In this document: positions 49,682 to 62,590 of the stretch, in pieces
How positions within the stretch are numbered: position 1 is the first letter of the stretch
Layout of the letters: every line of letters begins with the position of its first letter
Source: Rhyacichthys aspro
Lineage: Eukaryota; Chordata; Actinopteri; Gobiiformes; Rhyacichthyidae
Reading direction: 5' to 3'
DNA: 64,000 nucleotides
NCBI GenBank assembly: GCA_036850595.1
Contig: CM072159.1
Span: 27,572,280-27,636,279, forward strand
Program-made: the position numbers and the translations under genes
The notes under the pieces: model-generated
The model's database searches: none
What the model was told of the DNA's origin: nothing
The model's input: the letters and a program-made list of their open reading frames with translations, nothing else

Positions 49682-49831
49682 CCCTTCCATAGGCCGAGTT
49701 AGGCTGTTTTATTTATATTTTTATCATTCTTTCTTCTTTTATGTATGCTTGCTTTTATGTAGCACTTTGTGATTTGTTCACCAAATGTAAAGTGCACTAC
49801 AAATAAAATGTATTATTATTATTATTATTAC

Positions 49832-52496
49832 TCTCATCATCAAGAGCTTCCTTCCTGACTCTCTACAGCTTCTCCATCCACGGCTGCTTCATCTGCTGAG
49901 CCTCACCTGTCGTCATCTTCCTGCCACATTTCTCTTACCTCTGACCAGATCTGTGTCTCAGTCAGTCCACACCTTGTCTACCACACCTCTTCCTTAATCA
50001 GTTGCTCCATCTGGCACAAATCTCCAAAAACTGTAAAAGCCTTCCTGTGATTGTGTGTTTGAGTCCTGTGCCCCACTTTATCCGAGATACTATCCTTTTA
50101 GCACTGCTCTGGTAGCCTCCTTATCATGTGCATCTTTAAGTCTGACCATTATTGTTTATTGACACATAACAGTAACTAATGGCAGAGATGTTCCTGTGTG
50201 GAAGAGGACTGTTTTCCGGGAGTTTTGTGACAGTTTGTATCTACCGTGAGAACAGCTGCTAATGGTGCTCCACATGAGCTGTAAGTGGTAGCCACAGTGG
50301 TTAGCGGCTGTTGTAGTCCCCTGTAGGTCTGCTCCTCAACATCCAATTACTCTCTATTCTCTGGCAGCGGTTCTGAAGAGCATCCTGCCCCTTTCTGCAC
50401 GTGAACGAACACACCGGCCGCCGATACCACACGTGACCCAGATTCTGCTGAAATGAAAGTGAAGGGAGTGTCTTATCTGGGTAATTTCCTCCGTTTCTGC
50501 TGCAGACACTGACAGCTTTGCCTTTTAAAATGCTCCGATCAGATGCAGCAGGGTCACAGTCTGCACAGGCCTAGATCTGCAGAGCCTTATTTTGTCTTAT
50601 TATCATCCATACAGAAAACCTGAATATGTGCCACAGTGGTCTCTGTAGGTGTGAGGAACATATTCAGGACATGTTTGTGACACTAGCCTCTTTCATATTT
50701 GCCATGACACTCTCCAAGTTAATCAGACTGTGTTTATTTGGCAATGTTTTTACTTGTACTTGACATTTATCTCAATGCTTACAGTTGAAAACAATTAAAT
50801 GGCATTAGATTCTATTGTTTTAGTCAAATCACAGTATTAAAGGGGCAGTGTGTGGGTTTTAGCAGCATCTGGGGGCAGCTATGCAGACTGCAATACTGTA
50901 ACGTGTTGCTTAGGGGCACAGTGGCTCATTTTACGCAGTACACTTTTACCGATCACAAATAAACATGTAGCATTCACAGACTACATGTGAATGAATCAAA
51001 CCTATTGCTACCTTCGGTGTTGATTTTCCACTAGTCATGTAGCCATCACCATTTTCAGGGCATTGATCCAAATTGAGGGATGTGCGGAAATGTCATCTTT
51101 GATCCGCTGGCGTCCTTACGTAACTCCTGAGCACTAATCCTCTTACACGGCCACCGGAGTCGCCTTCATAGGAGACAAAACAGTTTGCTGTTTCTGCCCC
51201 CACTTTTAATAATCAAAATGCAGTTTGAGCAGAAGCCACCACATCACAGTAATCCACTAATCTAAGAGTATTTATAGGTAAAAATGAACAGAGAGTGATA
51301 AACCAATGTTTGGGTATTAAAAAGCTTTGGCAGGGAAGCCTAACAACTGAGCGTCAAAAATACCTCTCACTGGGCCTGGACACAGCAAAAACTAAATATT
51401 TTAAAACATGAAATTACATAATGCAAGACCCATATGTTTTAAAGCTTTAGGACTGTTAACAGATGATGCATCATACTGTATATGTATAATAAACCCCCCA
51501 CGGCAAGTCACTTATATGTAGCTTTTTTATTGTAGGCCATAAAACGTAGCTACTATTCTAATAAGAAAATTAAAAGATTTAGTCAAAAGTTACAGGCGGC
51601 TTTCTCTGACCTGAGACAAGCGCTCAGTCGCCCTCTGCTGGTGCAGAAGGGATTTTATTTCTGGCTAAAATAATAACCAAAATAAAAGTAAATTATATTG
51701 CAGTAAAAAAATATGTAAGAAACTTACCATTGGTTCAAATCAGTACAATCAAAGTCACACAGAGATGGACTAAATGAGATTTTATAAATCCACAAAGGTT
51801 GAGTGAGTCCAGCTTCGGCACAAAGTAAACATTTGGACGATGACTGTTGTCTGCTGCGATGGAGCAGAACATGTGCAGCCTATTGTCTTCTAGTAGTGAC
51901 CAAACAATACAAAATCTACTGTCCACAAATGAAACCAAACAAACTTGTTGTATTTATAATAAATAATGTTTATTACTGCATGTATCAATCTAAATTCAAA
52001 TGGAAAGCATTTTCAGTTTAAGCAACATTTAAACATTATTTGTTTTCTACTGCACTAAAGATATTCTTACATTCAGTTAATTTACTCCTTCATATTTACA
52101 TTAAAGCAAATGTAAACTCCTGAAAAAGGAGAAATGTAAACAGAGTGTCATTCAGGTAGCTCTTTTCTGAAAACAAATCCACATTCAGTTTCTGAAGACA
52201 TCCACTGTTCAGTCCAAATTAATACAAAGAAAAATCAGTCAAAGACTGTTGAAAGTTCAGAGTTTGTCCCAGAGGCTCCAGACTAAATGTGCAGAGTGCA
52301 CTTTTTCAAGTGTCCACTGAGAGGCGCTGAGCTGACACAGATGGACAGATGAGGTCCAGATTCATGCAGAGGCCCAGCTCCTCTCTTCTGTGCTTTCCCA
52401 ACACTAAACCTGAAAACAGCATGAGCAAAGAAGCACTGTCAAAAACATTTTCTCCATTGATATGTGTTTGTGAGGTGAAAATACTCAGTAAACCCA
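49832..52496. other. Spacer between the LINE and ano4, including possible ano4 3'UTR
   Basis: 49850-50040 is C/T-rich and could be the right flank of the element the LINE entered. AAAGGGGCAGTGTGTGGG at 50840 is a short-element tip. From about 51650 the sequence is AT-rich and could be a long ano4 3'UTR. Confidence 0.4.
51628..51641 (-). promoter_or_regulatory. CTCF-like motif
   Basis: Minus strand reads CCAGCAGAGGGCGA, one mismatch at the last base of the core. Confidence 0.35.
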
Positions 52497-52497
52497 T

Positions 52498-52577
52498 TTA
52501 TTATTTATGATGAGTATGTTTAACCTGCTCCTTAAATGTCACTCAGAGCTGCAGTAAAGCAGTACCTCATGGTGCAT
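52498..52577 (-). terminator. Possible ano4 proximal poly(A) signal
   Basis: On the minus strand, AATAAA (plus-strand TTTATT at 52497-52502) lies about 75 nt after the ano4 stop codon. A longer 3'UTR running into the AT-rich sequence down to about 51650 is equally possible, as further AT-rich signals occur there. Confidence 0.35.
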
Positions 52578-55500
52578 TCAGGGCCACTCGTTGTGATGGC
52601 CCTTTCCTTTCCTCTTCCTCTCGTTCTTCTCCTTCTGCAGCCGCTCCAGCTCAGCCTCGTACATCATCTCCTGAATGAGGTACTTCTCCCGCCGCATCCG
52701 GTCCCTCAGGTCTTTGGGCAGGTCTGGGATCAGGTACGCGATCAGGGTCTTGATGGCAAACACCATGTGCTGCAAACACACACCTCGGATCACAAATGTG
52801 ATCAAACTGTGACAGTATAGACAATAGTCTCTCTGTACAATAGATGAAGTGGTTGAACTATTGCATCTCTCTTTTTCAACGGGGCTTAGGGTTTTGACGT
52901 GTTTTGCAGAATCTGGGGAAAACTGTGTTAAACGACTTATTTTTACATTATATTGTTTTACTAAACAACATCAGTTTCCACCTATATAAAATAAACTTGA
53001 ACATTTACATAAAAGGGTCCTGTTGTCCAACCTGGTAATTCATTGGCCAGTAGGATTTATACATAGCCTTGTGTATATGGCCACAAACTAATAAAACTGT
53101 CATTGTTTTAGAGGACTGGATAAAGCATCATGACATTTATATGTGATTCGTAAAAGTAACAGTTCGATATTTGGGTTTTCAGAGGTTAATTCCCTAAAGA
53201 CTTCACAGACAAAAACAACCCTCTTGCAGTGAAACAATATTATGTGATGGTGGTACTGACTGTAATAAATACCACCTGAAAGGACCACCTCTGTAAAAAA
53301 ACACTGAATAAGATGTAGACGTGTTGTCGGCTCTTCAGACAGGAAGATTAAACACATCGACAAAAGAATCCAAATGTAATGATTTATGAATTAGTCCTGC
53401 CGTCTACTGTCATTTGTCAAAGTCACTCTGAAAACACTGACCTCGAAAACAATGATGAATGCGAGACGTGCGGCCAGGACGTGCCAGAACTGCAGCGTGT
53501 ACGAGTAGGGCTCAGCAGAATCTGGAGGCTCCCTGTAGTCCCGGTACCTGCAGGAACCAAAGACAACACTCTGAACTATTATCACTGTTTGTTTGTTTAA
53601 ACTGGCCCAACCTCATTAAATACTCTTTGTAATGAATGGTCTTGCATTCAGCCATTTATTTTGTGATGGATCTTTTGCAAGTTCGGTTGGACAAAACGCT
53701 GATAACAACAACCTGGATTTATACGTATTTGTTTTGTAGCTTTACTCCAGCTCCATTTTCACAGAGCAGTATGGTTCAGTTCAGTACGGCACACTTTTAT
53801 TGGTGGGACAAGGGGGACCATATGTCACAAAATGAAAATATATGTCATGAAAACATAACATAGCACTCTCTACAATGCTACATTGGGACCAAGAACTGGT
53901 ACTAATAGGTAGAGCTAAACATACTGCAGTCACTTCAAATTACTTCAATAATGGCTTTTATTGGCTCACCACAGCCAGCCATGAAATCCAGAAAGCACTA
54001 ACTACTTCCACAGAACATGGCCAAATGCTGTATACCTCCACCGCTGCAACACCTGGCACAGGTACCTCTCTTGGCTCGAATAGGGACAAGGAAGTCAACA
54101 ATAGCGTCAGTGGCAGAAGGCACTAGTCTCTTGTGTGGTCTGTTGTGGCTCATTGTTTTGTGGTTATTTTGTTGTGGTGCTGCGAGCTCTTTGCACCAAT
54201 TTATAGTTTAACTTTACATAACACTAAGACTAGCACTGTTTATGTATCTGAGACCATCATCTGCACCTGACTGCATTACCCACACTGGAAGTGGAAGAGA
54301 TTAATGGGATGTTGTTATAAATCATGCTTCACTGAAATGAACCTCATTATAGCGCTTCACAAGACACTGCACGATACAGTTCTGTACCAAAATGAAGCCA
54401 AAATATTGGTCAGAAAACTGCCATGATCTACAGATATGACTGAACCCTGTTTGGTTATTAGCTAATCAACTTGCCCATTGCCCATTCCTGTAAAGATATG
54501 TTATGTATATTTGTGCCTAAATCTCACACCACTAGACCATTTTTCTACATGTTAGAGGCAAGTGTGCTCAAAACGAAAATAAAACTGACGTGTGTAACTT
54601 GAATATGGTTCATTAATAACCTGCAATACTGGACAGCTTCTCCAAACAGCTCCGAGCCGTTTGTCTTGGGCTGCGATCTCTTCTCGAAGTCAGACACCCG
54701 GAAAACTGACAGACTGGCGTTGACGTATCCCATCATACATCTGCAAACAGAGAGGCAGCATTTCATCCAACATGACAACCACAGATTTGTCACAAACACA
54801 CACATTTGTACAGAAAACTGTCAGGGTTTGACTGACCCCTCCCCGGCTCGGCCCTGTCCTGCACACGGTCCGTATTTGTAGGCGTAAACGAGGCGAGGGA
54901 TGAAGTCTGAGGTAACTGCGATGACGAAGGCGTTGGTGATGACGGCCAGTATTCCAATGCCCTCCAAAATGCCGTACCAAATCCCTGCCACAAACATAAT
55001 ATAACCTCATAATAAACAATTTGTTAAACAGCACATCATAATGAAGCCTTATTGTGGACTAACAGGCTTAAAATGGTGTGTAATTAGGCTCACTATTTGG
55101 AAAGATAAAGTCCAATCTTTAGGAAGGAAAGTTAAGAGATTTAAGGTAAAATAAGAGTTTTGGTAAAATAATGATTAAATATCGATATTTTCAAGATGTA
55201 GTGTAGCCTTGAGTCACAAGCACATCTGTCCCAGTCTTTATTCTTTATTTGGAGTGCATCAGCAACAGAGAATCAGTTTTCTAGTGTCCCATCCTCTTTT
55301 ACCAAATCAGAATTACCACTACTAAATCTGCCATGGTTACCCAAAATAAGTCTTTTACTTCTCATGTAATGCTTTACAATAAAGGAGCAATATGTGGGCT
55401 ACATTAATAAAAAATTCTCTGTGTTCTTCCATTTAGTTCAGTAAATACAGTTCAGCAAAAAACCCCAGTCCACTGAGCATTTGCAGCTTATGTTTCAATT

Positions 55501-58500
55501 GTGACCAAAAAACAAGGCCTTTCTCAAGAAACACACTAGAGGGCGCTGTCAGCTCAGATGATAATAAGGCATTTTACCTTCTCAGTGCTCCACATATGCT
55601 CTGTGTTTATTTATTTTGTTAAAAATATAGTTTTATATCATTGTAACCATAACTGCTTATGGATGATGTACTACAAGTTAAAAGTTGGTTTTGCTTTACC
55701 TATGTCTTTGGCTTGTGAGGGCAAAGGTCGCCGCCACTGTGTGACAAACTTGTAGGCGTCCAGACGAATCTCAATAATGTTATTGAGCAGCGCCAAAAGA
55801 GGGGCCAGAGGGAAAGCTGCCACAAAGATGGTGGTGAAGCCAAACTGGAGAACTGAAAGAGAAACACAGACAGTATTTGTTTGCTGTAATGACAGATCTG
55901 AAATGATCCTGTTCCAAACCAAGGGCTAAAATGAACAGGGATTGCACAATACTGCTTTTGGTTAAACCATTGAAGAAAGAAAATATTTTAATGTCTTATC
56001 AGTGGACTTTAATTTATAGACATGTACCAGACAGTCGGTAATTTTAATTCTAAATACAACATCACATAAAACTAATACTGGTGGCTGTGCAAAGCTGAAA
56101 AACTGTCAAATGATCTGTAGTCAATGTGTGTATATAAGTTAATTCAGTGTATTTATTGTAGTTCAGGTAGTTATTTATCTGGTGAGTAGCTGCATTCAGT
56201 GTAAAAATCTATTAATGTTAGGATTAAAGGTGGACTGTGTACAGTACAGACACATAAATAAAAGCTATGTTTGAAATGGTGTAAAATCACAATAAAAACA
56301 CACAATTGTTCATGTCCATTACTTCCTGTTCCTGTTTTTACCCTTGCCCAGAGAAGACAAACTGGAGGAACAGCACATTCTTTTTTCTTACATAAGGGTT
56401 TAGAGGATCAATAAACTAAATTGATTTTGTTTTTCTGATTTTTTTCTATTTCCACTAGGTTAGTTCATAGACAACAATATGTCCCGGCCATAGCTGTTCA
56501 CATGTTCAATAAAGAGACAAAGCATTTGTCTCCAGACGTGAAATCATTCTGACTGTTCCTCTCTGCTTTGGCTTAAACTCCATTTCACAATCTACAGCAG
56601 CCTCAAAGGGTCATAATACAAGCTGAAAAAAAAACAAAAAAACAATAGGTTTATAGAAGTGACACAAACTTGAGAATCATGTGGAAGTTAAATACAATAC
56701 AGGACATAAGGAATTTCTCATCTTTTGACCAAATATGAAAGAATGACAGATGTGAGACAAAAAGGCCATCAGCTGTTTAAAAAATAAGTTAAAGACAAAA
56801 AGATTCATGTATAATTGCCACAATAGGATTCAGCTGATATTGCTCATCTAAACCTAAAATACTTTGGTTATTATTATTATAAAAGTGTATGATAAAATAG
56901 GGATATATGCTGCTGAAGGGGCGGACTTTAGACCAAGTAATAACGTGCATGTAGAGACTCAATCCAATCCAGTGCAGCTCAGTGTCACAGTTACATAACA
57001 GGTAAAGACGCTGCATTATACCAAATGAAAAAGAGTATTAGAGTTCAAAACATGTATCAGAGAAGATTAAACTCGAGCTCATTTGGAGAAGTATCATATT
57101 AAAAATGTGCCAGGAGTAAACCCCAGGTACGACATACTCATCTCTAAGTATTCATCGAACAGTCCGTAGTCGTTCATCGGCTGAAGGTTGTAATCCTTCT
57201 CCCACTGTGGAAAACCGGCCTTGGCGCTCTGACCGTGGTCTTTCCTGAGTCTGCGCCGAGTCCACCAGTTCTGGATCAGTCTAGAGGGATAAACGCAGAA
57301 GGACGACGAGACATAAGCTGGGATTTCAACAATTCAGAGTCAAAATGAAAGAACGTACGGAGAGCCCAGTTCGATGACGTTGTTCCAGGTTTGTTTGAGG
57401 ACCATGATGATGCCCATCTGCAAACACAGGTCGATGAGGCAGCCGCTGGGATGGCACTGGGAAAGAGACACAAGCTAGAAATGACACTTCTGTATCTTAA
57501 CCTTGGTGAAGTTACGCCTTAGTAATGAGTGCTGGCATTTTAAAGCAACACTATGTAATATTCAACCATATCATACATGGCTTTGAAGTAGAACCTGAAC
57601 CTGAGTATGAAAATGACCACTCCATTCAGGCTGAACAGGCTCCCTAACCTTATAACGAACTGACCGGCTTGTTTACACCAAAAATAACTCTTATTATAAC
57701 TCAAAAAATAACTTGGTTCCCGTCCCAAACCATGCAATACAATAGTTGGGTTTGTCTTTTCAAACACTGGCGTCATGTTGTTTTCTTGTCTCATTAAATT
57801 ACCGTCAGAGATGCATCAGTCTCATGTGAGTTTGAAACAGTGTAGTTGCATATTTAACGAGTAGAAACCCTGAACACTTCCATAGCCTCGCTGTACGTTT
57901 GATCATTTACAGGTTTGAGGCAGGGCCCTGACAGGAACACACTCTGGCTGTATCTTAACATCCATCATAACCTCTGCACCAAAACTACTAAAGACAGGGC
58001 CAGGGCTAAGAGCAGACTATCGAACCACTTTGAAAGCGCCTCAGGAGTCTGGCAGGGCTTTGGCGCTGCACCCAACATCTTTAACGCAGCACTTTTGGAC
58101 TTTTGGATGAAACTGCTGCCCAAGTGTCAGCACAGGCCTCAAACGCCCGACTAGTACCAAAGCTCCTCCACTTCAGTGTCTGTCTCTGAAAGTTGTACCT
58201 GTGATTAATTGCAGGTTAAACGTGGTGTATTCATCTCATGTTCTAAGTATTTGGGATGGGCTTGGGATTGTTCTGACAAATTCCTAAGCAATCAGATTAT
58301 TATAACAAAGGCCTGCATTTTCTGAAGAGGCTAAAGCATCCTAACAGCCTTTTATGTGTGTGAAGGAGAGTATACTGTCCCTATTGTGACATAAAATGCT
58401 AATTAAAATTGTTTATGAACAGTGGTTAAGTCCAAGGGCTTTTAAAAGAGACCAAGACTGATCTGGAGTACTACAAAACTCTCCATCAGCAACAACTTGT

Positions 58501-61500
58501 CACACTTAAATTTTCCAGCTTTGCACATTTTCCTCAAACACGAAGCTGCTTTGGTGACAAAAGACTGTGCTGTACATGCCACATTAAAGAGAACAACATT
58601 AGCTCAGCATCTACAGTAAAAGCGCCAGCTCAGGTCTTCAGTCCCGGAGACCACTAGAGCGTGTTACAGCCCTGTGTGTTCCCATAAGCACTGCTGGCTC
58701 AAAGCTTACTGCTGATGGGGTTAAATGTCAAACGGTGCCTGTACAGTAATAGCTTAATGTCCCATTTAGAAATACTTGAGCCTATATTGCTTTGCTGTTA
58801 TTCCTTTACGAGGCAGGAAGGTAATTACTCACTTCTTCCAGTTTCCAGCGATTGATGAGGCGTAGATATGCACCAGGTCGGCCTGTGAACCTGATAAATA
58901 ACACAAAACCATTTTATAGATGTTTTTTAGTCACGTTTTCACTTCACTTTCACTCACTCAACCGCACAGAGCCTTTCTCTTCTGGAAAAACCCATTGGTT
59001 CCCAAGTCAGAAAAAAATATGATTTTTGACGTAAACGATAAATCATAATTAGAAAATGCAAAAATCATCACCAAGCTGCCCACTCCTTATAACCGTAATG
59101 AATCACTTTTAGGAAACAACATTGGTCAGTTTGGAACAATGGACTTTGATTCTTTGCCTCCACACATTTACTGTATACTAATACCACTAATACTAATACT
59201 AATACTAATACTAATACTCAGCCAAGGCGTTCCCAATCCAGCTGAGAGACATAGTCCGTCCAGCATGTCCTAGGTCTTTCCCAAGGTCTCCTCCCCCTGG
59301 GACATGCTAAAAACACCTCCCCAGGATGGTGTCCTTGAAACTGGGCTCTCTGGATGTGGAGGAGCAGCAGCTCTACTCCGAGGTCCTCCAGAGTGACTCA
59401 CCCTATCTCTAAAGGAGGGGGACGGCCCAGCCTGCAGAGGAAACTCATTTTGTCCACCTGTATGTGGGGTCTTGTCCTTTCAGTCATAACCCACAACTTA
59501 TGACCATTAGGTGAGAGTAGGAATGTAGATCAACCAATAAATGGAGAGCCAGAATGATAACAGAACGGTACATTGACCACATTGCTGCAGAAGCTGTGCC
59601 GATACATCTGTCAATCTCTTGTCTCGTCCTTCCCTCACTCATGAACAAGATCCAGAGATAATTTATCTGTTCCACTTGAGGCAGTACCTCCTTTGTCTCT
59701 TTTTGACTGGCCACATGGTCTATTTCACAAAACCATCAGGTACAGCCTGCAAAAAAGCGTTTGCAAAGGGCAGGTACTTTAGATGAAAACCTAGAGGTGA
59801 TTGGATGAACCAGTAACCGCACGTAAACAGGTAATTTTATCCAATCAGAGCAACAACAGAATCGGCTGCTTTGTTGACAAACCTGAAACACACCTATAAC
59901 TGTCACAGGGTCGATACTCACCGTCCCAGGAAGAAGGCGATGTAAAAAGTGGAGCTGTTGAGGTTAACGAATTGAAAGAGGAACATCTTGAGAGTAAAGC
60001 TGTTCTCCCACTCAGACTCTGTCCTGGGCTGCTCTGTGACCGCACACACAGGAATAAACATGTAACATACACCATCACAAGATGAACAGAGTGAAAATGG
60101 CTGTATCATGGTATAAAGACGTACCTAGGTTTGTGAGAAGGAGAGCAACTTTTTCATAGAGCTATAAAACACATTCAGTATTGGTTAGAAAGGAATATGC
60201 TTGTTTTTCATTGTGAATGGCTCAAATGTGGGGTTTGTGACAGTGTTGTGGTTGATCGGAGTAAAACTGACCACATTGAGGAGCATGATGACGCAGAAGT
60301 TGATGCAGACGGCCGTTCCTGTGGTGGCCACCTGAGAGTTGTTCCTGATCAGAGCCCAGCCGAACGCCGCAAACGTGCTCACGGTGATCACGCGGTAAAT
60401 GACGATCCCGAACACGGCAGCGATCACAACCAGGATCTGAAGCACATGTTCACACAGACAAACAACAGCAGCAGAGACGGGACTTTAAAGAGAGCATGCT
60501 ACTTTTCTTACTCCCAAAAAGTAAAATTAGTAGCCAAGCCAGACAATTCTGCTTAAACAAGATGGTTTTGTCAAATGGTAATTGACAGGTTATGTGCGTA
60601 TTGTCAGTGAGTGGATAGAGAACATTAGTGAATGGCTTGATATTCAGTTGATATAAAAGCTTTTAAGAACTGTGCTTCCTCATCAAAGACTGATAAAGTG
60701 TGATTTGCCTTTTTCATGACATTTCTTGTGGCAGAGCTTATATTTGCAAGTACATAAAGTAGTTTACTGATTGACTGTTCTGGTTAAACTACTTTTGAGC
60801 ATTTGGGAATTGAATGAATGAGGCTGGAAAGAAGTGAACAGATAAAACTTATATCTACAACACAAACACACATATTGTCTTGTCTGTGTACTGACTTTTC
60901 GCTCATGAACTCACCATGAAGAAGATGCCGGACGCTGAGACGATGAGGCGACTGTATTTGTCGGTAAAGGCCTGGTACGGCTCTGGTTTGCCTGAAATAG
61001 GGTTCATCCTTTCCTTCTTGGAGTATTTGGCCTCAAACTGGGGCCGTATTTCTTCCTGTAAAAGAAAGTTTCACACACGCATTTGGATCATCAAAGGGTT
61101 AGAGACTGTTTAATACAGGATAGTATCATACTGTGTTGGTGGCAATTAACTGACTCTGTGTTTGCTGTTAGTGAGTGGGTAGAAAACATTAGTAGGTGGT
61201 GCGATGTTCAACTGCTCTATTTGTACGACTCTAAAGCAGCAAAAGCCTCCTCTTTAGGTGTTTTATTTAGTGATTTACAGTCACAAATACCATTGACAGA
61301 GTTTTTAGCCACATTCTGGTCACAGTAACAATTATATGATAAATTACTTCGATGTAACTATTAAGAGACATGGTCTTTGTGGCATCTGGTCAGAAAATGG
61401 CAAAAATGGCAGTTGCCATAGTGATACCTCACTTTAGCCCTCCATGGACAAGCTGCTGGTGTTATACATAAACAAACCCAAAGAAAAAGCTCAGATCATA

Positions 61501-62151
61501 CTTTTACTTTAAAATGTTACCAACAATTTAGTTCATAAATGTCTCTATTCTCTCTGGGCCTTTGTTGTTGGGACAGGAAGTGGAACTAATGGCTTCTGAC
61601 ACAAGTCTATTTTTTAAGATAAATACCAAGAGTGTTTTTTGATGCCATTATACACTATTGTAAACCTAGTATTGACCAATGTGTATACGACAACAGTATC
61701 CATAATTTCTTGCCATTTTCTCATGACATGATACTTTTTGCCGATACTGGCCAATGTCAGAAACAATGACAGCCGCAGTCAGCAGCCTTCAAAAATCACT
61801 GAACAAGCTGAGTGTGACTGACAGATTCGGATTTAAAGTTGACACATGAAAACTGCACCAACATTTGAACCACAGCAGACTCAGTGACAGAAACCATTGA
61901 ACACAAGAGTTTAGTAAAATGGAGTCAGAACGAACCCTAGTGGCTCATTCGTCCCGTTGTAACTATTTTATCTTTGGTGTTGTTTCGTGATTTTTAGTTC
62001 TTGTGAATCCAATAATGTCTTGCTATCATATACTGTATAAAGTGACACAGAACCACAATCAATTTTACCTCCTCTTCCTCCCAGTCCACCAGGTCCCAGT
62101 CGTAGGCCAAGACAGCTCTGCGTCTTTTCCAAAACTCAAGAAAAACTGTGG
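52578..62151 (-). CDS. ano4: Anoctamin-4 (TMEM16D), 3' half of the gene, 13 exons
   Basis: TMEM16-family membrane protein; family members are Ca2+-activated channels or phospholipid scramblases, and ANO4 is mainly neuronal. Exons read on the minus strand: 62151-62069, 61055-60915, 60436-60272, 60161-60125, 60033-59922, 58890-58833, 57456-57359, 57280-57138, 55852-55700, 54984-54837, 54740-54621, 53547-53442, 52769-52578. All junctions are GT-AG, phases agree, and the sum is 1556 nt: 517 whole codons plus stop. Seen: TVFLEFWKRRRAV at the start, a membrane segment beginning ILVVIAAVFGIVIYRV, FVNLNSSTFYIAFFLGR, LQFGFTTIFVAAFPLAPLL, then NNIIEIRLDA, whose E and D correspond to the TM8 calcium-site acids of TMEM16A, and the C-terminus ending HHNEWP. 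ANO4 is preferred over ANO3 (remembered end QPVHHEWP) and ANO6 (no EWP ending). The 5' exons, including the cytosolic N-domain and first helices, lie past 64000. Confidence 0.9.
53548..54620 (-). other. ano4 intron without recognised content
   Basis: Intron of about 1.07 kb between the exon ending in the TGCAG donor and the YRDYREPP exon. At 53740-53810 a GC-poor stretch (AGTATGGTTCAGTTCAGTACGG) resembles the tip of the dispersed element also seen near 10.1 and 37.07 kb. Nothing else recognised. Confidence 0.5.
55533..55546 (+). promoter_or_regulatory. CTCF-like motif in an ano4 intron
   Basis: ACACTAGAGGGCGC, one mismatch at the first base of the core. Confidence 0.3.
56225..56560 (-). repeat. 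Dispersed MITE/SINE-like repeat in an ano4 intron
   Basis: Starts AAAGGTGGACTGTGTAC. It contains ATTACTTCCTGTTCCTG, then CCCAGAGAAGACAAACTGG, and ends with a reversed form of the motif AGCTATGGNNGGGACAT. It is the inverted relative of the copies at 15.96-16.21 and 41.68-41.80 kb. The family is not recognised by name; the length and AAAGG-type end suggest a nonautonomous DNA element. Confidence 0.55.
57915..58157 (+). pseudogene. Degenerate LINE reverse-transcriptase fragment (possible)
   Basis: An open stretch of 79 codons contains FESASGVWQGFGAAPNIFN. This resembles the SGVRQGCVLAP.LFN box of non-LTR reverse transcriptases, with the expected glycine-cysteine replaced. It lies in an ano4 intron on the opposite strand, has no other RT motifs around it, and is probably a short relic. 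Chance resemblance is possible. Confidence 0.4.
59172..59219. repeat. (ACTAAT)n microsatellite
   Basis: About seven near-perfect copies of a 6-bp unit directly next to the LINE fragment, in an ano4 intron. Confidence 0.85.
59220..59722 (-). mobile_element. Antisense 3' fragment of a teleost LINE in an ano4 intron
   Basis: On the minus strand this reads as the end of a LINE ORF2: a degraded form of the phrase FKYLGVLFTSEGR followed by EIDRCIGTASAAMWSMYRSV, then toward 59220 the sequence of the AWERLGIP tail. Plus-strand landmarks are CTCTACTCCGAGGTCCTCC and GGTCTTGTCCTTTCAGTCAT, familiar from many fish genomes. Several stops and indels make it noncoding. I place it as RTE/Rex-type with little certainty. 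It shares the ano4 strand. Confidence 0.65.
61056..62068 (-). other. ano4 intron, between the first and second exons in this window
   Basis: Intron of about 1 kb. The part at 61540-61600 (CTCTGGGC then GGACAGGAAGTGG) matches the dispersed repeat family also seen at 15.96, 17.1, 43.1 and 56.2 kb. No coding sequence recognised. Confidence 0.6.
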
Positions 62152-62514
62152 CTGCAAAGTGAAACGAATCAATTTAATGCAAGGAAAAGTGAAAAGACTG
62201 TTGATGATACCCACACTATAAAGCATTAATTCAGTATTAGTGTGTAGTTAATGATTAGTCCTGTAATAATGAACAGCTGAGTTGTAAACATTGTGTGTGT
62301 GAAGTCTTAAATATTTTCTAAGTTGACGTTAATTTACGTTACGTCCCTTTTGTGTAAAACATTTAACACAGCAGTAAACTTTGCTACTTCCACTTTAAAG
62401 AACCAACAACAAAAATGAAATGCAGCAAAACAATATGACTAATCTCTAATCTCGTTACTGTTGATATAGTTAAAAGTATTTAGTGCTCCTGTTTGTTTAT
62501 GTTACAACAGACAA

Positions 62515-62590
62515 AGTCCTTCAGGGCCTCGGGACGTTTAATGAACAAAGTCCCAGTGATAGCTCGTCTGTTGTACACACACTCTACTGT
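62515..62590. repeat. Short repeat shared with 63.9 kb
   Basis: GGCCTCGGGACGTTTAATGA and ACAAAGTCCCAGTGATAGC recur at 63910-63955 with GAGCCTCGGGACATTCTG and CCAAAGTCCCAGTGATAGC. Confidence 0.55.

Larger units (their letters stand above)
46200..49831 (+). mobile_element. L2/Maui-like non-LTR retrotransposon, nearly complete
   Basis: LINE with an endonuclease-RT ORF, a 3'UTR of about 130 bp containing GTAAAGTGCACTACAAATAAA, and a terminal (ATT)n run at 49814-49831. This is the 3' structure of fish L2 elements, which end in a short microsatellite instead of poly(A). The 5' limit is uncertain: the GC-richer leader is clear from about 46200, and earlier sequence (45925-46190) may be leader or an older host element. 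I saw no target-site duplication. It sits in the amigo2-ano4 intergenic region. One apparent frameshift is the only ORF break I found, which suggests a recent insertion. Confidence 0.88.

Noticed and set aside
52578..62151. ano6 as the identity of the minus-strand gene
   Set aside because: ANO6 was my first thought because it lies near AMIGO2 in human, but the C-terminus HHNEWP, GIWYGILEGIGIL and FPQWEKDYNLQP fit ANO4; remembered ANO6 has a different tail.
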